Source of the DNA: Vibrio brasiliensis LMG 20546
GTDB taxonomy: Bacteria > Pseudomonadota > Gammaproteobacteria > Enterobacterales > Vibrionaceae
Assembly: GCF_000189255.1 (NCBI RefSeq)
Contig: NZ_AEVS01000018.1
Coordinates: 28,834 to 92,833, forward strand
Direction of reading: 5' to 3'
DNA: 64,000 bases
Shown: piece by piece, positions 1 to 9,034 of the stretch
How the letters are laid out: the number at the start of each line of letters is the position of its first letter
How positions within the stretch are numbered: position 1 is the first letter of the stretch
Position numbers and translations under genes: made by a program
The notes under the pieces: model-generated
Told to the model about the DNA's origin: nothing
The model's database searches: none
The model's input: only the letters and a program-made list of their open reading frames with translations

Positions 1-1270
1 AAAACAGTCCGCCCATACCTGCAAGAACGATCCAAACCAAAAGGTTGTCATAATAAGCGACTAACATTGGCACCAACGGGAATAGCAGTAACAGGAACCT
101 ACGCTTACTCTGTTGGGAAACCGCCTGTGACTGCATAACATTGACGGCACTAACGTTGATCAGACCCAATAGTGGAATTCCCAATGCTGGAACTGCGATA
201 AGAATACTGGTGGTAATTGCAATCAGCGCTGGCTTAATGCCGTAACCAGGCAGCGGATTTGGTAGCAGATCCACAAGAGGAATTCTCAGCAAGAACTCGA
301 GTAGCATCCCCAGTGATGTGCCGAATACAATTGCGGTCACCAATAAGATAGATACCTGAGTGAGTAACCAGCGCGTTACCCAACGTTTGCTTGCGCCAAG
401 ACTCTTCAGCATGGCAATCGTCTTTCGCCTGGTAGTGACATAATGCTGACAGGTAAGCACTAACGTGGTGGCGGCCATTATGATTACAATCGCAACGGTC
501 AAAGAGAGGTATTGCTCCGTTCTCTGAAACACTTCATTAGTGCGGCTGGCACTATTTTGGTCTCGCCAACGGTCACTAGGCGTGAGTTTTACGTTCGCTT
601 TTAACAGCTCAATGTCGCTTTCGTCCCCGTCGATGAACAGGCTGTATCTGACTCGACTACCAATCTGAATCGCTCCGGTTTTATCTAAATCGTCACTATG
701 AATAAATGCAGACGGCATCTGTTGGAAAGGATTGAAACTAAGACCTGGCTCTTCAACAACTCGCCCACTGATAACGAAATCGGCATCACCCACTGTGACA
801 CTGTCACCAATATCAACTTGAAGCTGTGAGAACAGACGCTCATCCAGCCATAGTTCGCCTGGTTTTACCGCAGAAAACTCACTGTTGTCATCACTAAGAC
901 GAAAATCCCCTTGTAACGGGTATTGGCTATCAACCGCTTTAACGGTAATCAGCTTCATGCTGTCTTCGCTAAATGCCATGGTTCCAAATCGAGTTTGTAG
1001 CGATGTGGTCAGTTCACTTTCGGCAACTAACTGAGTTAGTGAAGGAGGAATAGGGTTGGAAGATGTAAAGACCGTATCGGCCGTTAAGGCCTGCTTGCCC
1101 TGTTTGACTACCACCTGCTCCATTCGTTCTGCCAATGCAGTCAAAGCAAATATACAGGCAATAATCATCACAAGCGCGATGGCGACAGGCCACAATTGCC
1201 CCTGCCTTATTTCACTAATGCTCCAGCGCACCATCTGACTATTGAATGCACCGTGATTTGATTTCCCCAT
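1..1270 (-). CDS. ybbP: YbbP-like FtsX-family ABC transporter permease, partial (N-terminal half)
   Basis: The reading frame starts at an ATG at 1270 and stays open to the left edge, so about 423 N-terminal residues are present and the C-terminus lies outside. It begins MGKSNHGAFNSQMVRWS, followed by a first membrane span near residues 28-45. A long periplasmic region follows (about 46-240), then further hydrophobic spans containing the TRRKTIAMLKSLGAS stretch typical of the FtsX cytoplasmic loop. This is the four-plus-spanning MacB/FtsX permease type. It overlaps the end of ybbA by one base (TGATG), so the two are translationally coupled and form one transporter. In E. coli ybbAP is next to tesA, as here. 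The exported substrate is unknown; a role in handling envelope lipids or hydrophobic compounds is inference. Confidence 0.85.
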   Translation of the reverse strand, partial: MGKSNHGAFNSQMVRWSISEIRQGQLWPVAIALVMIIACIFALTALAERMEQVVVKQGKQALTADTVFTSSNPIPPSLTQLVAESELTTSLQTRFGTMAFSEDSMKLITVKAVDSQYPLQGDFRLSDDNSEFSAVKPGELWLDERLFSQLQVDIGDSVTVGDADFVISGRVVEEPGLSFNPFQQMPSAFIHSDDLDKTGAIQIGSRVRYSLFIDGDESDIELLKANVKLTPSDRWRDQNSASRTNEVFQRTEQYLSLTVAIVIIMAATTLVLTCQHYVTTRRKTIAMLKSLGASKRWVTRWLLTQVSILLVTAIVFGTSLGMLLEFLLRIPLVDLLPNPLPGYGIKPALIAITTSILIAVPALGIPLLGLINVSAVNVMQSQAVSQQSKRRFLLLLFPLVPMLVAYYDNLLVWIVLAGMGGLF

Positions 1271-1944
1271 CACGACTCCTCCAACTGGCCAGCTTTCATA
1301 GTCAAAACTCGATCACAACGCTTGGCAAGCTTCTGGTCGTGTGTAACCAGAACTAAGGTTGTTCCGTGCTTTTTATTCAGATCAAACAGCAGTTCAATAA
1401 TTGTGCTCGCGGTATGTTCATCAAGGTTACCCGTTGGTTCATCAGCAAACAGAACCTTTGGCTGAATCATAAAAGCCCGTGCAAGAGCGACACGTTGTTG
1501 CTCTCCGCCAGATAACTGGGTTGGTGAGTGATGGATACGACTACCTAACCCAACCGATTCTAGAAGAGTCATCGCGCGCTGTTTGTCTTCCTTGTCACCT
1601 TTCAACAAGCAAGGCAAGGTGACATTATCTAAAGCACTAAGGCTTGGGATAAGTAAAAAGCTTTGAAAAACGAAGCCAACCGACTCGCTACGAATCGCTG
1701 CTCTCGCTTCATCATCTAAGCTATGCAGAGATTGACCAAGCAGGCTAACTTCACCACTGGTCGGTATATCTAACCCCGCCAGCAATGTCATAAGGGTCGA
1801 CTTACCAGCTCCCGATGTCCCTACAATTGCAACACTTTCTCCCTCCTGAATATCAAGATTGACATTTTCAAGGATTGTTAATTGCTCTTGTTTAGTAGAG
1901 ACTATCTTGGACAATGATTGTGCTTTAATAACGGACGTTTGCAT
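1270..1944 (-). CDS. ybbA: YbbA-like ABC transporter ATPase
   Basis: This 224-residue ATP-binding subunit belongs to the LolD/MacB type. The Walker A motif GTSGAGKST is at about residues 42-50, the signature LSGGEQQRVALARA near 144-157, Walker B VLFADEPTGNLD near 164-175, and the switch His in LVTHD near 201. Length matches the family (about 225-230). The stop overlaps the start of the ybbP permease by one base, so both make one exporter. The start codon at 1944 interlocks with the tesA start on the other strand (GCATGT), so each promoter must lie inside the neighbour's coding sequence. Substrate unknown. Confidence 0.92.
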   Translation of the reverse strand: MQTSVIKAQSLSKIVSTKQEQLTILENVNLDIQEGESVAIVGTSGAGKSTLMTLLAGLDIPTSGEVSLLGQSLHSLDDEARAAIRSESVGFVFQSFLLIPSLSALDNVTLPCLLKGDKEDKQRAMTLLESVGLGSRIHHSPTQLSGGEQQRVALARAFMIQPKVLFADEPTGNLDEHTASTIIELLFDLNKKHGTTLVLVTHDQKLAKRCDRVLTMKAGQLEES

Positions 1945-2542
1945 GTTTCGACTACTTTCCTTTGTACTTTTACTGACTGCTTTTAACCCTGCCTACAGCA
2001 AAACCCTGATGATACTTGGCGACAGCCTGAGTGCTGGCTACCAAATGTCTATTGAACAGGCTTGGCCTTCTCTTCTTACGCAAGATCTTGCCGATAAAGA
2101 TCAAGATGTTAACGTGGTTAATGCTAGCATCTCTGGTGACACTACGGGCAATGGTTTAGCCCGTCTGCCAAAATTACTTGAACAACATCAACCAGACTAC
2201 GTTCTGATCGAACTAGGTGCCAATGACGGACTGCGTGGTTTTCCCCCTGGCCTGATCGGTAATAACTTAACTCAAATGGTCGCCTTGATTAGGCAAGCCG
2301 ATGCAAAACCAATGATCATGCAAATCCACGTCTTACCTAACTATGGTAAGCGCTATACTGAGGCTTTTTCATCCATCTTCCCTTCTACAGCGGAAAAACT
2401 CGATGTGCCGTTGCTGCCCTTCTTTCTTGAAGGCGTCATTGTAAACCCTGACTGGATGATGAGTGATGGTCTTCACCCGAAACCAGAAGCGCAAGCATGG
2501 ATTTCAGATTTTGTTGCCAATCAGTTAATTAATCACTTCTAG
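1943..2542 (+). CDS. tesA: TesA multifunctional acyl-CoA thioesterase I / protease I / lysophospholipase L1 (SGNH hydrolase)
   Basis: A periplasmic esterase that hydrolyses acyl-CoA, acyl esters and lysophospholipids. I place the start at the ATG at 1943, giving 199 residues with a signal peptide MFRLLSFVLLLTAFNPAYS and a mature N-terminus near KTLMILGDSLSAGY. All SGNH blocks are visible: the nucleophile Ser in GDSLSAGY, the oxyanion Gly in the SGDTTGNG stretch, GAND (Asn), and the catalytic Asp/His in SDGLHP near the C-terminus. The frame is open further upstream to 1859, but that extension would run through ybbA and remove the signal peptide from the N-terminus. Divergent from ybbAP, as in E. 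coli. Confidence 0.93.
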   Translation: MFRLLSFVLLLTAFNPAYSKTLMILGDSLSAGYQMSIEQAWPSLLTQDLADKDQDVNVVNASISGDTTGNGLARLPKLLEQHQPDYVLIELGANDGLRGFPPGLIGNNLTQMVALIRQADAKPMIMQIHVLPNYGKRYTEAFSSIFPSTAEKLDVPLLPFFLEGVIVNPDWMMSDGLHPKPEAQAWISDFVANQLINHF

Positions 2543-2617
2543 TTGCTTTAGCTCAATGAACTTTACACAGCTTTACGATAATTTGCTCAGATACCGTTAG
2601 TAGGTGAAGGATAAGAA

Positions 2618-3805
2618 ATGATTATAAAACCTGTAATAGATGGTGTTGTAGCGCGTAGTGCGCATCCATTAGGCTGTGAGCAAGCCGTTCTAAACCAGAT
2701 TGAATATGTAAAGGCATCACAGCCAATTACCAATGGTCCCAAGCGCGTTCTGATTATTGGTGGTTCGTCTGGTTTTGGTCTCGCTTCGCGCATTGCTCTC
2801 ACATTTGGAGCACAAGCGGATACCATTAGCGTTTCATTTGAAAAGAAACCGTCGGAAAAAGGCACTGGGTCAGCAGGTTTCTATAATGATTACTACTTCA
2901 AACGACACGCAAAGCGCGCTGGGCGAGTAGCGGTTAATATCCACGGTGACGCCTTTTCTCAACAAATTAAAGATGACGTTGTCGAAGCTATCGAAACCTA
3001 TTTCGAAGGCGAAGTTGACTTAGTCATCTACAGCGTTGCTTCCGGTATGCGCCCTAAAGCCGAGTCCGGCCAGTTCTGGCGCTCAGCGATTAAACCTATT
3101 GGCCAACCAGTATCAGGGACAACTCTGGTACTTGAAAACGATCAATGGCATAACTCAACCCTTGAACCTGCCACCGAAGAAGAAGCAGAAGCGACTCGAA
3201 AAGTGATGGGTGGTGAAGACTGGGAAGCCTGGATTGATGCTCTGATCAACTCTGAGTCTGTCGCTAAAGGCTGCAAGACCATTGCCTTCTCTTATATTGG
3301 TCCAGAGATCACTCACCCTATTTATCTGGATGGTACTTTAGGCCGTGCTAAGATCGACCTGCATCAAACCAGCCATGCGTTGAACTTGAAACTCGCCAAC
3401 TTTGATGGCGGAGCTTACGCGACGGTGTGTAAAGCGCTGGTAACGAAGGCAAGTGTTTTTATTCCGGGTTTAACTCCTTACATCATTGCTCTGTATAAAG
3501 TGATGAAAGAAAAAGGCACTCACGAAGGGTGTATCGAACAAATGCAGCGTCTGTTCAGCAGTAAACTTTATGGCGGAGAACAGGTTCCAGTGGATGGGGA
3601 AAGACTCATTCGCATGGACGATTGGGAATTGGATCCTGAAACACAGGCTCGCGTTAAACAACTGCTTGATGAAATCAATAGCGATAACTTTATGCAGTTA
3701 GGCGATTACCAGGGTTTTAAACATGAATTTCTTAACTTAAACGGGTTTGATATAGACGGAGTTGATTACTCCAGCAAGATCGATACTGATAAGTTTATAA
3801 AATGA
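2618..3805 (+). CDS. fabV: FabV enoyl-[acyl-carrier-protein] reductase (NADH)
   Basis: Catalyses the last reductive step of fatty-acid chain elongation, reducing trans-2-enoyl-ACP. The 395-residue length fits FabV (about 400). The glycine-rich NADH-binding loop GGSSGFGLASR is at about residues 48-58. The FabV catalytic signature Tyr-x8-Lys is seen in YLDGTLGRAK (about 235-244). FabV was first described in V. cholerae and is known to be insensitive to triclosan, unlike FabI. A GAAGGA ribosome-binding site lies shortly before the ATG. The gene stands alone after tesA with a terminator behind it, so it is probably a single-gene transcript or cotranscribed with tesA, 75 bases upstream. Confidence 0.96.
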   Translation: MIIKPVIDGVVARSAHPLGCEQAVLNQIEYVKASQPITNGPKRVLIIGGSSGFGLASRIALTFGAQADTISVSFEKKPSEKGTGSAGFYNDYYFKRHAKRAGRVAVNIHGDAFSQQIKDDVVEAIETYFEGEVDLVIYSVASGMRPKAESGQFWRSAIKPIGQPVSGTTLVLENDQWHNSTLEPATEEEAEATRKVMGGEDWEAWIDALINSESVAKGCKTIAFSYIGPEITHPIYLDGTLGRAKIDLHQTSHALNLKLANFDGGAYATVCKALVTKASVFIPGLTPYIIALYKVMKEKGTHEGCIEQMQRLFSSKLYGGEQVPVDGERLIRMDDWELDPETQARVKQLLDEINSDNFMQLGDYQGFKHEFLNLNGFDIDGVDYSSKIDTDKFIK

Positions 3806-3855
3806 AGTTATTGTTTTAGAACCTTGTGTCACTTTTAAGACAAAGTGTATTGATT

Positions 3856-3887
3856 GCCCCATAGCTGAGTCTAGGGGCTTTTTTTTA
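3856..3887 (+). terminator. Rho-independent terminator after fabV
   Basis: A short stem GCCCC (3856-3860) pairs with GGGGC (3874-3878) and is followed by a run of eight T. The loop is long (13 bases), so the stem alone is modest, but the U-tract and position 50 bases after fabV fit a terminator. Confidence 0.65.
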
Positions 3888-4033
3888 CCAATTTCATCAT
3901 GCATCCTAACTCTTTGTGCCACCCGGCGTTTAATTATTGAACAAATCTCTACTCGTATGTGCATCGTAGCGACTATCCTTAAAACAGAGTGCAAGGAATG
4001 CCCTCATACCAATTTAATCAACAGGGAGTTTGT

Positions 4034-5944
4034 ATGTCTAAATTAAATACAGACAACATGGTTATTCCTGATGAAATGAGCTCGGGATGGCAAGTTATTG
4101 TCAATCTGTTGGCTGAGATTGTCGATGTGCCAGCAGCTTTGATCATGCGTGTGCATAAGAAACATATCGAGGTATTTACCGCCAATAACAATCACACTCA
4201 CCCTTATCAGATAGGCGACGCTGAAAGTTTGGGTAAAGGTTTGTATTGTGAGACAGTGATTAACGAAAGTCGTCAGCTGTTGGTTGCTAATGCCGCGAAA
4301 GATCCGGATTGGTGCAACAATCCGGATATGAGATTTGGCTTGGTCGCATACTGCGGCTTACCTTTACGTTGGCCAAATGGAAAAACATTCGGCACGATTT
4401 GTGTCCTCGATAGTAAAGAAAATCCATTTAACGACACCTATCAACAGTTGTTAATGTCGTTTCGCAATTCGATTGAAGCTCAGCTTGAAACCATTTTTCA
4501 GAATCATCACTTACAGCAACTCAATAGTGAACTGGAGTCTCGCGTTCAGACTCGTACCCAAGATTTGGTCGATCTTAATTTCTCTCTCAACCAGGAGATC
4601 GATAAACGTCGCGCTGCAGAACGTCAGGTGCGCTATCAGCAACTTCATGACTTAGGAACAGGTTTCCTTAATCGTTCAGCTTTGGAGCACGAAGCAACGC
4701 GCCTGATTAAAGACGTTTCCACCAGTAAGACACATAAAGTCGGCGTACTGCATGTTGGATTTACTAACGGGCGCCGTATTCAGTCCAAATATGGTTACTC
4801 CACTTGGGAGCACATCCTGATTGAATTTCGCCAACGTCTACATCAGCACTCTGCTCTTAATGTCATTACTGCGCGTCCTAGCTCTACCGATCTGGTGTTT
4901 ATATTTGAGAGCGACGATTACGACAATGACATTAACCTACTCTGTCAGGAGTTGGTTGAAGTCAGCCAATCTAAATTTGCCGTAGAGGGGGAAAGCCTCC
5001 ATTTACACAGCTACATTGGCGTCTCCAGTTCGGATGAAAGTCACTGTGCCAAAAGCCTGCTCAAGTATGCCGCTGAAGCAATGCAATCTTGTAAAGACTC
5101 TGGTCATAAGTTCAGTTTTTACTCACAAGATATCTCTGACACACAAAAGAGCATCAGCCAGTTAGAGAGCTACTTACTCCAGGCTGTACGCAATGATGAC
5201 CTGCTACTCTATTTTCAGCCTAAGGTCTCACCAGAAACTCATCGCTGGGTAGGTGCTGAAGCTCTACTTAGGTGGCGTCACCCAATTCTCGGCGACATTT
5301 CCAACGAGACACTGATTCACCTGGCAGAGCAAAATGGTCTTATCTTTGAAGTTGGCAGTTTTGTACTGCGCTCGGCGATACAAAAAGCAGCCGAGTGGTC
5401 GGTAAAAATTGAAGACTTTAAAGTCAGCGTCAATGTCTCTGCCGTACAGTTGCAAAGTCCACAGTTTGTTACCCAGCTCCAGGATCTGCTCAATGCTTAC
5501 CGCCTGCCTGCTCATTATTTAGAACTCGAAATCACTGAAAGTGGCTTGATCGCTGACGAAGTTGTTGCGCGTAATACGCTTCAGTCACTGAGCGAACTTG
5601 GCGTTACATTGTCACTTGATGATTTTGGAACTGGCTACGCATCGTTCAATTACCTCAAAAAATTCCCATTTGATGCAATTAAAATCGACAAAAGCTTTGT
5701 CCACCAGCTTGATGAAAGTGAAGAAGACAAAGAAATTGTCCGTTCAATCATCAACATTGCACAAAAACTCAATCTTCAGGTCACGGTCGAAGGGATTGAG
5801 AATCCTGATCATGAAGCCTTTATCCTTGCTGAAGGCTGTGATGTCGGTCAAGGCTATCTGTATGGTCGACCAATGCCGTACGACGAGTTTGAAGCCAACC
5901 TGTTTAACCAAATATCTTCTACAATCAAATACACTTATTCATAA
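4034..5944 (+). CDS. GAF - degenerate GGDEF - EAL protein, probable cyclic-di-GMP phosphodiesterase
   Basis: I start at the ATG at 4034 (MSKLNTDNMV), which follows an AGGGAG ribosome-binding site; the frame is open 45 bases further up. The 636-residue cytoplasmic protein has a GAF domain (about 15-150), a coiled coil (about 155-205), a GGDEF-like domain (about 205-365) and an EAL domain (about 375-630). The GGDEF signature is not recognisable; the equivalent place reads SSTDLVFIFE, so diguanylate cyclase activity is not expected. The EAL domain keeps GAEALLRWRHP, SVNVSA, LEITES, LDDFGTGYAS, IKIDKSFV, VEGIE and GYLYGRPMP, the metal- and substrate-binding set, so it should hydrolyse c-di-GMP. 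No membrane segment. The signal sensed by GAF is unknown. Confidence 0.9.
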   Translation: MSKLNTDNMVIPDEMSSGWQVIVNLLAEIVDVPAALIMRVHKKHIEVFTANNNHTHPYQIGDAESLGKGLYCETVINESRQLLVANAAKDPDWCNNPDMRFGLVAYCGLPLRWPNGKTFGTICVLDSKENPFNDTYQQLLMSFRNSIEAQLETIFQNHHLQQLNSELESRVQTRTQDLVDLNFSLNQEIDKRRAAERQVRYQQLHDLGTGFLNRSALEHEATRLIKDVSTSKTHKVGVLHVGFTNGRRIQSKYGYSTWEHILIEFRQRLHQHSALNVITARPSSTDLVFIFESDDYDNDINLLCQELVEVSQSKFAVEGESLHLHSYIGVSSSDESHCAKSLLKYAAEAMQSCKDSGHKFSFYSQDISDTQKSISQLESYLLQAVRNDDLLLYFQPKVSPETHRWVGAEALLRWRHPILGDISNETLIHLAEQNGLIFEVGSFVLRSAIQKAAEWSVKIEDFKVSVNVSAVQLQSPQFVTQLQDLLNAYRLPAHYLELEITESGLIADEVVARNTLQSLSELGVTLSLDDFGTGYASFNYLKKFPFDAIKIDKSFVHQLDESEEDKEIVRSIINIAQKLNLQVTVEGIENPDHEAFILAEGCDVGQGYLYGRPMPYDEFEANLFNQISSTIKYTYS

Positions 5945-6025
5945 CGGCAGCAGTAAGCGCTTTACTCTCTGGCGAGCGGTTTCTATAATCCTCGCCTTTC
6001 GTGTTTCCCAATCGATGAAATCAAT

Positions 6026-7681
6026 ATGGATCAGTTAACTGCTAAGCTAAAGAAAATTGAAAAACAGAACTACCGCGCGTATCAGCAAATCAAAGGCGAT
6101 TACGACTTCGGTGACTACACCTTCCATATTGATCATGTTCAGGGAGACCCATACGCTTCGGCTTCACGAGTTCGTGCTGTACGTCCTTGGTCGGTAACAG
6201 GATTAGCCTGGCTGTTAGATAAATCGGCACAATATCAAATCGCAGCGCGAGATTTTATTGCCCGTACCTTTGCCCAGCTTTCGAAACAGGAATCATCTCT
6301 TAGCATCAGCTTAACGGGACAGGCAGTATTAGATAGCACTGCGGTTTTGTTTACGGATCAGGGTATCGAACTGCGTTTTCGCGTCAACCTGCCAGCAGAA
6401 GGCCGCTCCGTGTTGGGTAAAAAGGCCGACAACCTGTTGACCTTCCATCTGCCAAAGTTTATTCGTCGTGCCACTCTGGAGCGCGAGCTTGACCTAGAAG
6501 CACTGAAGAAACATTGTGAAGTGGTTGAAGATCAGGCGTCTTTGCGTAGTCAACTCGATAAATTGGGTCTGTTAGCATTCGTTGGTAATGGCTCGATCTT
6601 GCCACGCGTTGCGGGAAATTGCGATTTACCGATGAAAGATGCAGTCCCGTTTGTCGCTCCACAATCTCTCGAAGTGACTATCGAAACACCGAATATGGGT
6701 TCAATTACGGGTTTGGGAATCAAAAAAGGGATTACCTTAATCGTGGGTGGCGGCTTCCACGGTAAGTCTACTCTGTTAACCGCTATTGAACGTTCTATCT
6801 ATGACCACATTCCTGGTGATGGCCGTGAATACATTGTCACCAATCAAAACGCGATGAAGATCCGCGCAGAAGACGGTCGTTGTGTACACAGCCTTAATCT
6901 GTCCAACTACATCAATCACCTGCCAATGGGTAAAGACACAAGTGACTTTTCGACTCAGGATGCGTCGGGGTCAACTTCGCAAGCGGCCTGGTTACAAGAG
7001 TCTATTGAAGCCGGTGCTAACGGTCTGTTGATTGATGAAGACACTTCCGCAACCAACTTTATGATTCGCGATGAACGCATGCAGGCATTAGTGAGTAAAG
7101 GCGATGAGCCGATTACTCCACTGGTCGATCGTATTGGTCAGTTAAGAGACCATCTCGATATCTCAACGATTATCGTAATGGGTGGTTCGGGCGACTATCT
7201 CGATGTTGCCGATACTGTCATTCAGATGCACGACTATCAGCCAGTTGATGTTACCGAGAAAGCGAAGCAAGTTGTGCTTCAGCATCCAACTGAGCGCCAT
7301 AACGAAAGTGAATCTAGTCTGGAGACTTTCCGCCCACGCAGTTTGAACTGTGCTGCACTGCAAAAGATCCTGCTTGATGGTAAGTTTCGTGTCGCTGCAA
7401 AAGGGTTAGAGTCACTGCGCTTCGGCAAAGAGTTTACCGACTTAACTGCGCTAGAGCAGCTTGAATCGAGTGCCGAAGTCAATGCCATTGGCTGGCTATG
7501 GTTCCAACTGGCGCAACGTCCGGGCTGGTCAAACAATCCGGCTAAAGAGATCAGAGAGATGCTCTACGGTGACTGGTCAGCACTAATGCCAAACCAAGGC
7601 GATCTTGCTAAACCACGTCCATTGGACGTGATGGCGGCACTGAATAGAATGCGTAGATCTCAATTTAAAGCTTCCAACTAA
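6026..7681 (+). CDS. Predicted ATPase of the ABC class (COG3044/ABC_ATPase family)
   Basis: A 551-residue soluble protein of a widespread but poorly characterised family of ABC-class ATPases with no transporter partner. The nucleotide-binding loop GGGFHGKSTLL lies near residues 243-253, the Walker B-like LLIDEDTSATNFM near 334-346, and the family region VMGGSGDYLDVAD near 390. The first 240 residues and the last 120 are family-specific and contain no membrane segments. The cellular role is not established; related proteins have been discussed as RNA-associated. It stands alone between the EAL gene (82-base gap) and a strong terminator. Name based on motif order and length. Confidence 0.85.
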   Translation: MDQLTAKLKKIEKQNYRAYQQIKGDYDFGDYTFHIDHVQGDPYASASRVRAVRPWSVTGLAWLLDKSAQYQIAARDFIARTFAQLSKQESSLSISLTGQAVLDSTAVLFTDQGIELRFRVNLPAEGRSVLGKKADNLLTFHLPKFIRRATLERELDLEALKKHCEVVEDQASLRSQLDKLGLLAFVGNGSILPRVAGNCDLPMKDAVPFVAPQSLEVTIETPNMGSITGLGIKKGITLIVGGGFHGKSTLLTAIERSIYDHIPGDGREYIVTNQNAMKIRAEDGRCVHSLNLSNYINHLPMGKDTSDFSTQDASGSTSQAAWLQESIEAGANGLLIDEDTSATNFMIRDERMQALVSKGDEPITPLVDRIGQLRDHLDISTIIVMGGSGDYLDVADTVIQMHDYQPVDVTEKAKQVVLQHPTERHNESESSLETFRPRSLNCAALQKILLDGKFRVAAKGLESLRFGKEFTDLTALEQLESSAEVNAIGWLWFQLAQRPGWSNNPAKEIREMLYGDWSALMPNQGDLAKPRPLDVMAALNRMRRSQFKASN

Positions 7682-7704
7682 TCTTTAACGATTAACTAAT
7701 GTAT

Positions 7705-7734
7705 AAAAGCGCCTTAACTGGCGCTTTTTTGTTT
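7705..7734 (+). terminator. Rho-independent terminator after the ABC-class ATPase gene
   Basis: A nine-base perfect stem AAAAGCGCC (7705-7713) / GGCGCTTTT (7720-7728) with a six-base loop and a T run into 7734. It ends only nine bases before the next start codon, at 7743. Confidence 0.9.
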
Positions 7735-7742
7735 TAGAGATC

Positions 7743-8291
7743 ATGAACTTCCAATTAGAAACTGACCACTTCATCTTACGCGATTTTTGTCCAAAGGATA
7801 CAGAACACTACGTTAAGCAGTGCCAGGACCCAAAGTATCAACGCTTTTACAACCAGCAGGACTGCTCTGAGCATAAAAGCAAACAACTGGTCGAGTTGTT
7901 CATATCACAGGCTCAACAAACCCCTCGTCAACAGTATCACCTTGCCATTACTGACAAACTGACCGGCGATTACCTAGGCATTGCCGGATTGCGCTTGGAA
8001 GAAGAACAACAGGCGTCCATTGGATGCGGATTAGTACGCGGCAAGCAAGGTAAAGGCGCGAGCGAAGAAGCAATGACCGCCCTGCTCAAATTTGGCTTCG
8101 ATAAGCTTGGGGTTCATCGCGCCTACGCGGAAACCTTATCAGAGAATCGAGCCGCGATCAGGTTATGTCGCCGACTCGGGATGCGTATAGAAGCAAAGCT
8201 GTTGGAGAACCGTTACTTTAAAGGACGTTGGTGGGACACTACCATACTGGCGATCCTTGCCAATGAGTTTAATAGCTTAACCAAACGCTAA
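7743..8291 (+). CDS. GNAT-family N-acetyltransferase (RimJ/RimL type)
   Basis: A 182-residue protein with the Acetyltransf_3 layout: the opening NFQLETDHFILRDF, a central beta strand with GDYLGIAGLRL, the acetyl-CoA pyrophosphate loop around GLVRGKQGKGASEEA (about 98-112), then LGVHRAYAETLSENRAA and the C-terminal KGRWWDTTILAIL typical of RimJ/RimL-like enzymes. The acceptor substrate cannot be read from sequence. The gene converges on the DnaJ-related gene and overlaps it by four bases at the stops. Confidence 0.85.
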   Translation: MNFQLETDHFILRDFCPKDTEHYVKQCQDPKYQRFYNQQDCSEHKSKQLVELFISQAQQTPRQQYHLAITDKLTGDYLGIAGLRLEEEQQASIGCGLVRGKQGKGASEEAMTALLKFGFDKLGVHRAYAETLSENRAAIRLCRRLGMRIEAKLLENRYFKGRWWDTTILAILANEFNSLTKR

Positions 8292-8905
8292 TGACGTAAT
8301 ACGTTCCATGCTTCACATAAAATTCTGAAATGCTCACTGTCACCACGTTCTCGGTCTGGGTGCCATTTCAATGCCAGTTTACGCCATGTTTTACGAATTT
8401 CAGTCTGGCTTGCATCATGGCTTAATTCAAACAGGCTTAACGCTTTAGCGCGATCCATATCTTTGCCATTAGTGCTGCCCACAGAGTGACGGTAACGAGT
8501 CCAGAATTCATTGAGCAAGCGCTTAACTTCCCCCTCTTCTGCTTCGTAGTTTTTCCAGTGGATGTAGTAGTCACGCAGTGGATCACTGGTATCGACTTCA
8601 TGCCCCGCCACTTGGTGGGAAGGCATCAGAATGATGTTCATTGCTTCAACTTGTAACCACTTGTCAGGATACAAGGTCTCCTGAAGCTGGTACAAGGCAT
8701 TCATAATCAGGAAGTTACGCTTGAAAAGATCTTTTTCGGGAGAAGGATCAAGTACAGGGATAAAACCAAGATCACCCAGATGGGATGCCAGCGTGTGAAC
8801 TTTCCAGCCACTAGGTTTCTTTCTTAAAACCTCTAAAACCGGCCAGAGCAGTGGGTTTTCCATATACTGCTGAAACTGCGCAGTGAGTTCTTGTCTTTCG
8901 TACAT
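8288..8905 (-). CDS. DnaJ-related protein with C-terminal J domain
   Basis: A 205-residue protein with an N-terminal DnaJ-related region (about 1-125: an ENPLLWPVLEVLRKKPSGWKV-like helix-turn-helix opening) and a C-terminal J domain (about 145-203) carrying the HPD motif in KWHPDRERGD, which stimulates Hsp70 ATPase. There is no G/F or zinc-finger region, so it is a J-domain adaptor rather than a general DnaJ. A GAGAGG ribosome-binding site precedes the ATG. Its last four bases overlap the end of the acetyltransferase gene on the other strand. The client protein is unknown. Confidence 0.88.
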   Translation of the reverse strand: MYERQELTAQFQQYMENPLLWPVLEVLRKKPSGWKVHTLASHLGDLGFIPVLDPSPEKDLFKRNFLIMNALYQLQETLYPDKWLQVEAMNIILMPSHQVAGHEVDTSDPLRDYYIHWKNYEAEEGEVKRLLNEFWTRYRHSVGSTNGKDMDRAKALSLFELSHDASQTEIRKTWRKLALKWHPDRERGDSEHFRILCEAWNVLRH

Positions 8906-8986
8906 AAGCCTCTCTCTTTTTATTCAATAAATGACATAATCCCCCATTTGTCGAGTATCGCTTGTTACATTTGTCGTCTGCGCCAT

Positions 8987-9016
8987 AAAAAAAGAGCCAG
9001 CTAAGCTGACTCTTTT
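8987..9016 (-). terminator. Terminator for the 2-oxoglutarate oxygenase gene
   Basis: The stem AGAGCCAGC / GCTGACTCT has one internal mismatch and a three-base loop. The A run at 8987-8993 becomes the U-tract on the minus strand. The copy on the plus strand also has TTTT, so it may work both ways. Confidence 0.75.
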
Positions 9017-9034
9017 CATGACTATTTGCGTTAA

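Noticed and set aside
5598-6038. A 146-residue open frame on the plus strand
   Set aside because: It lies in another frame of the EAL gene and runs past its end into the next gene's start. No motif and no ribosome-binding site.
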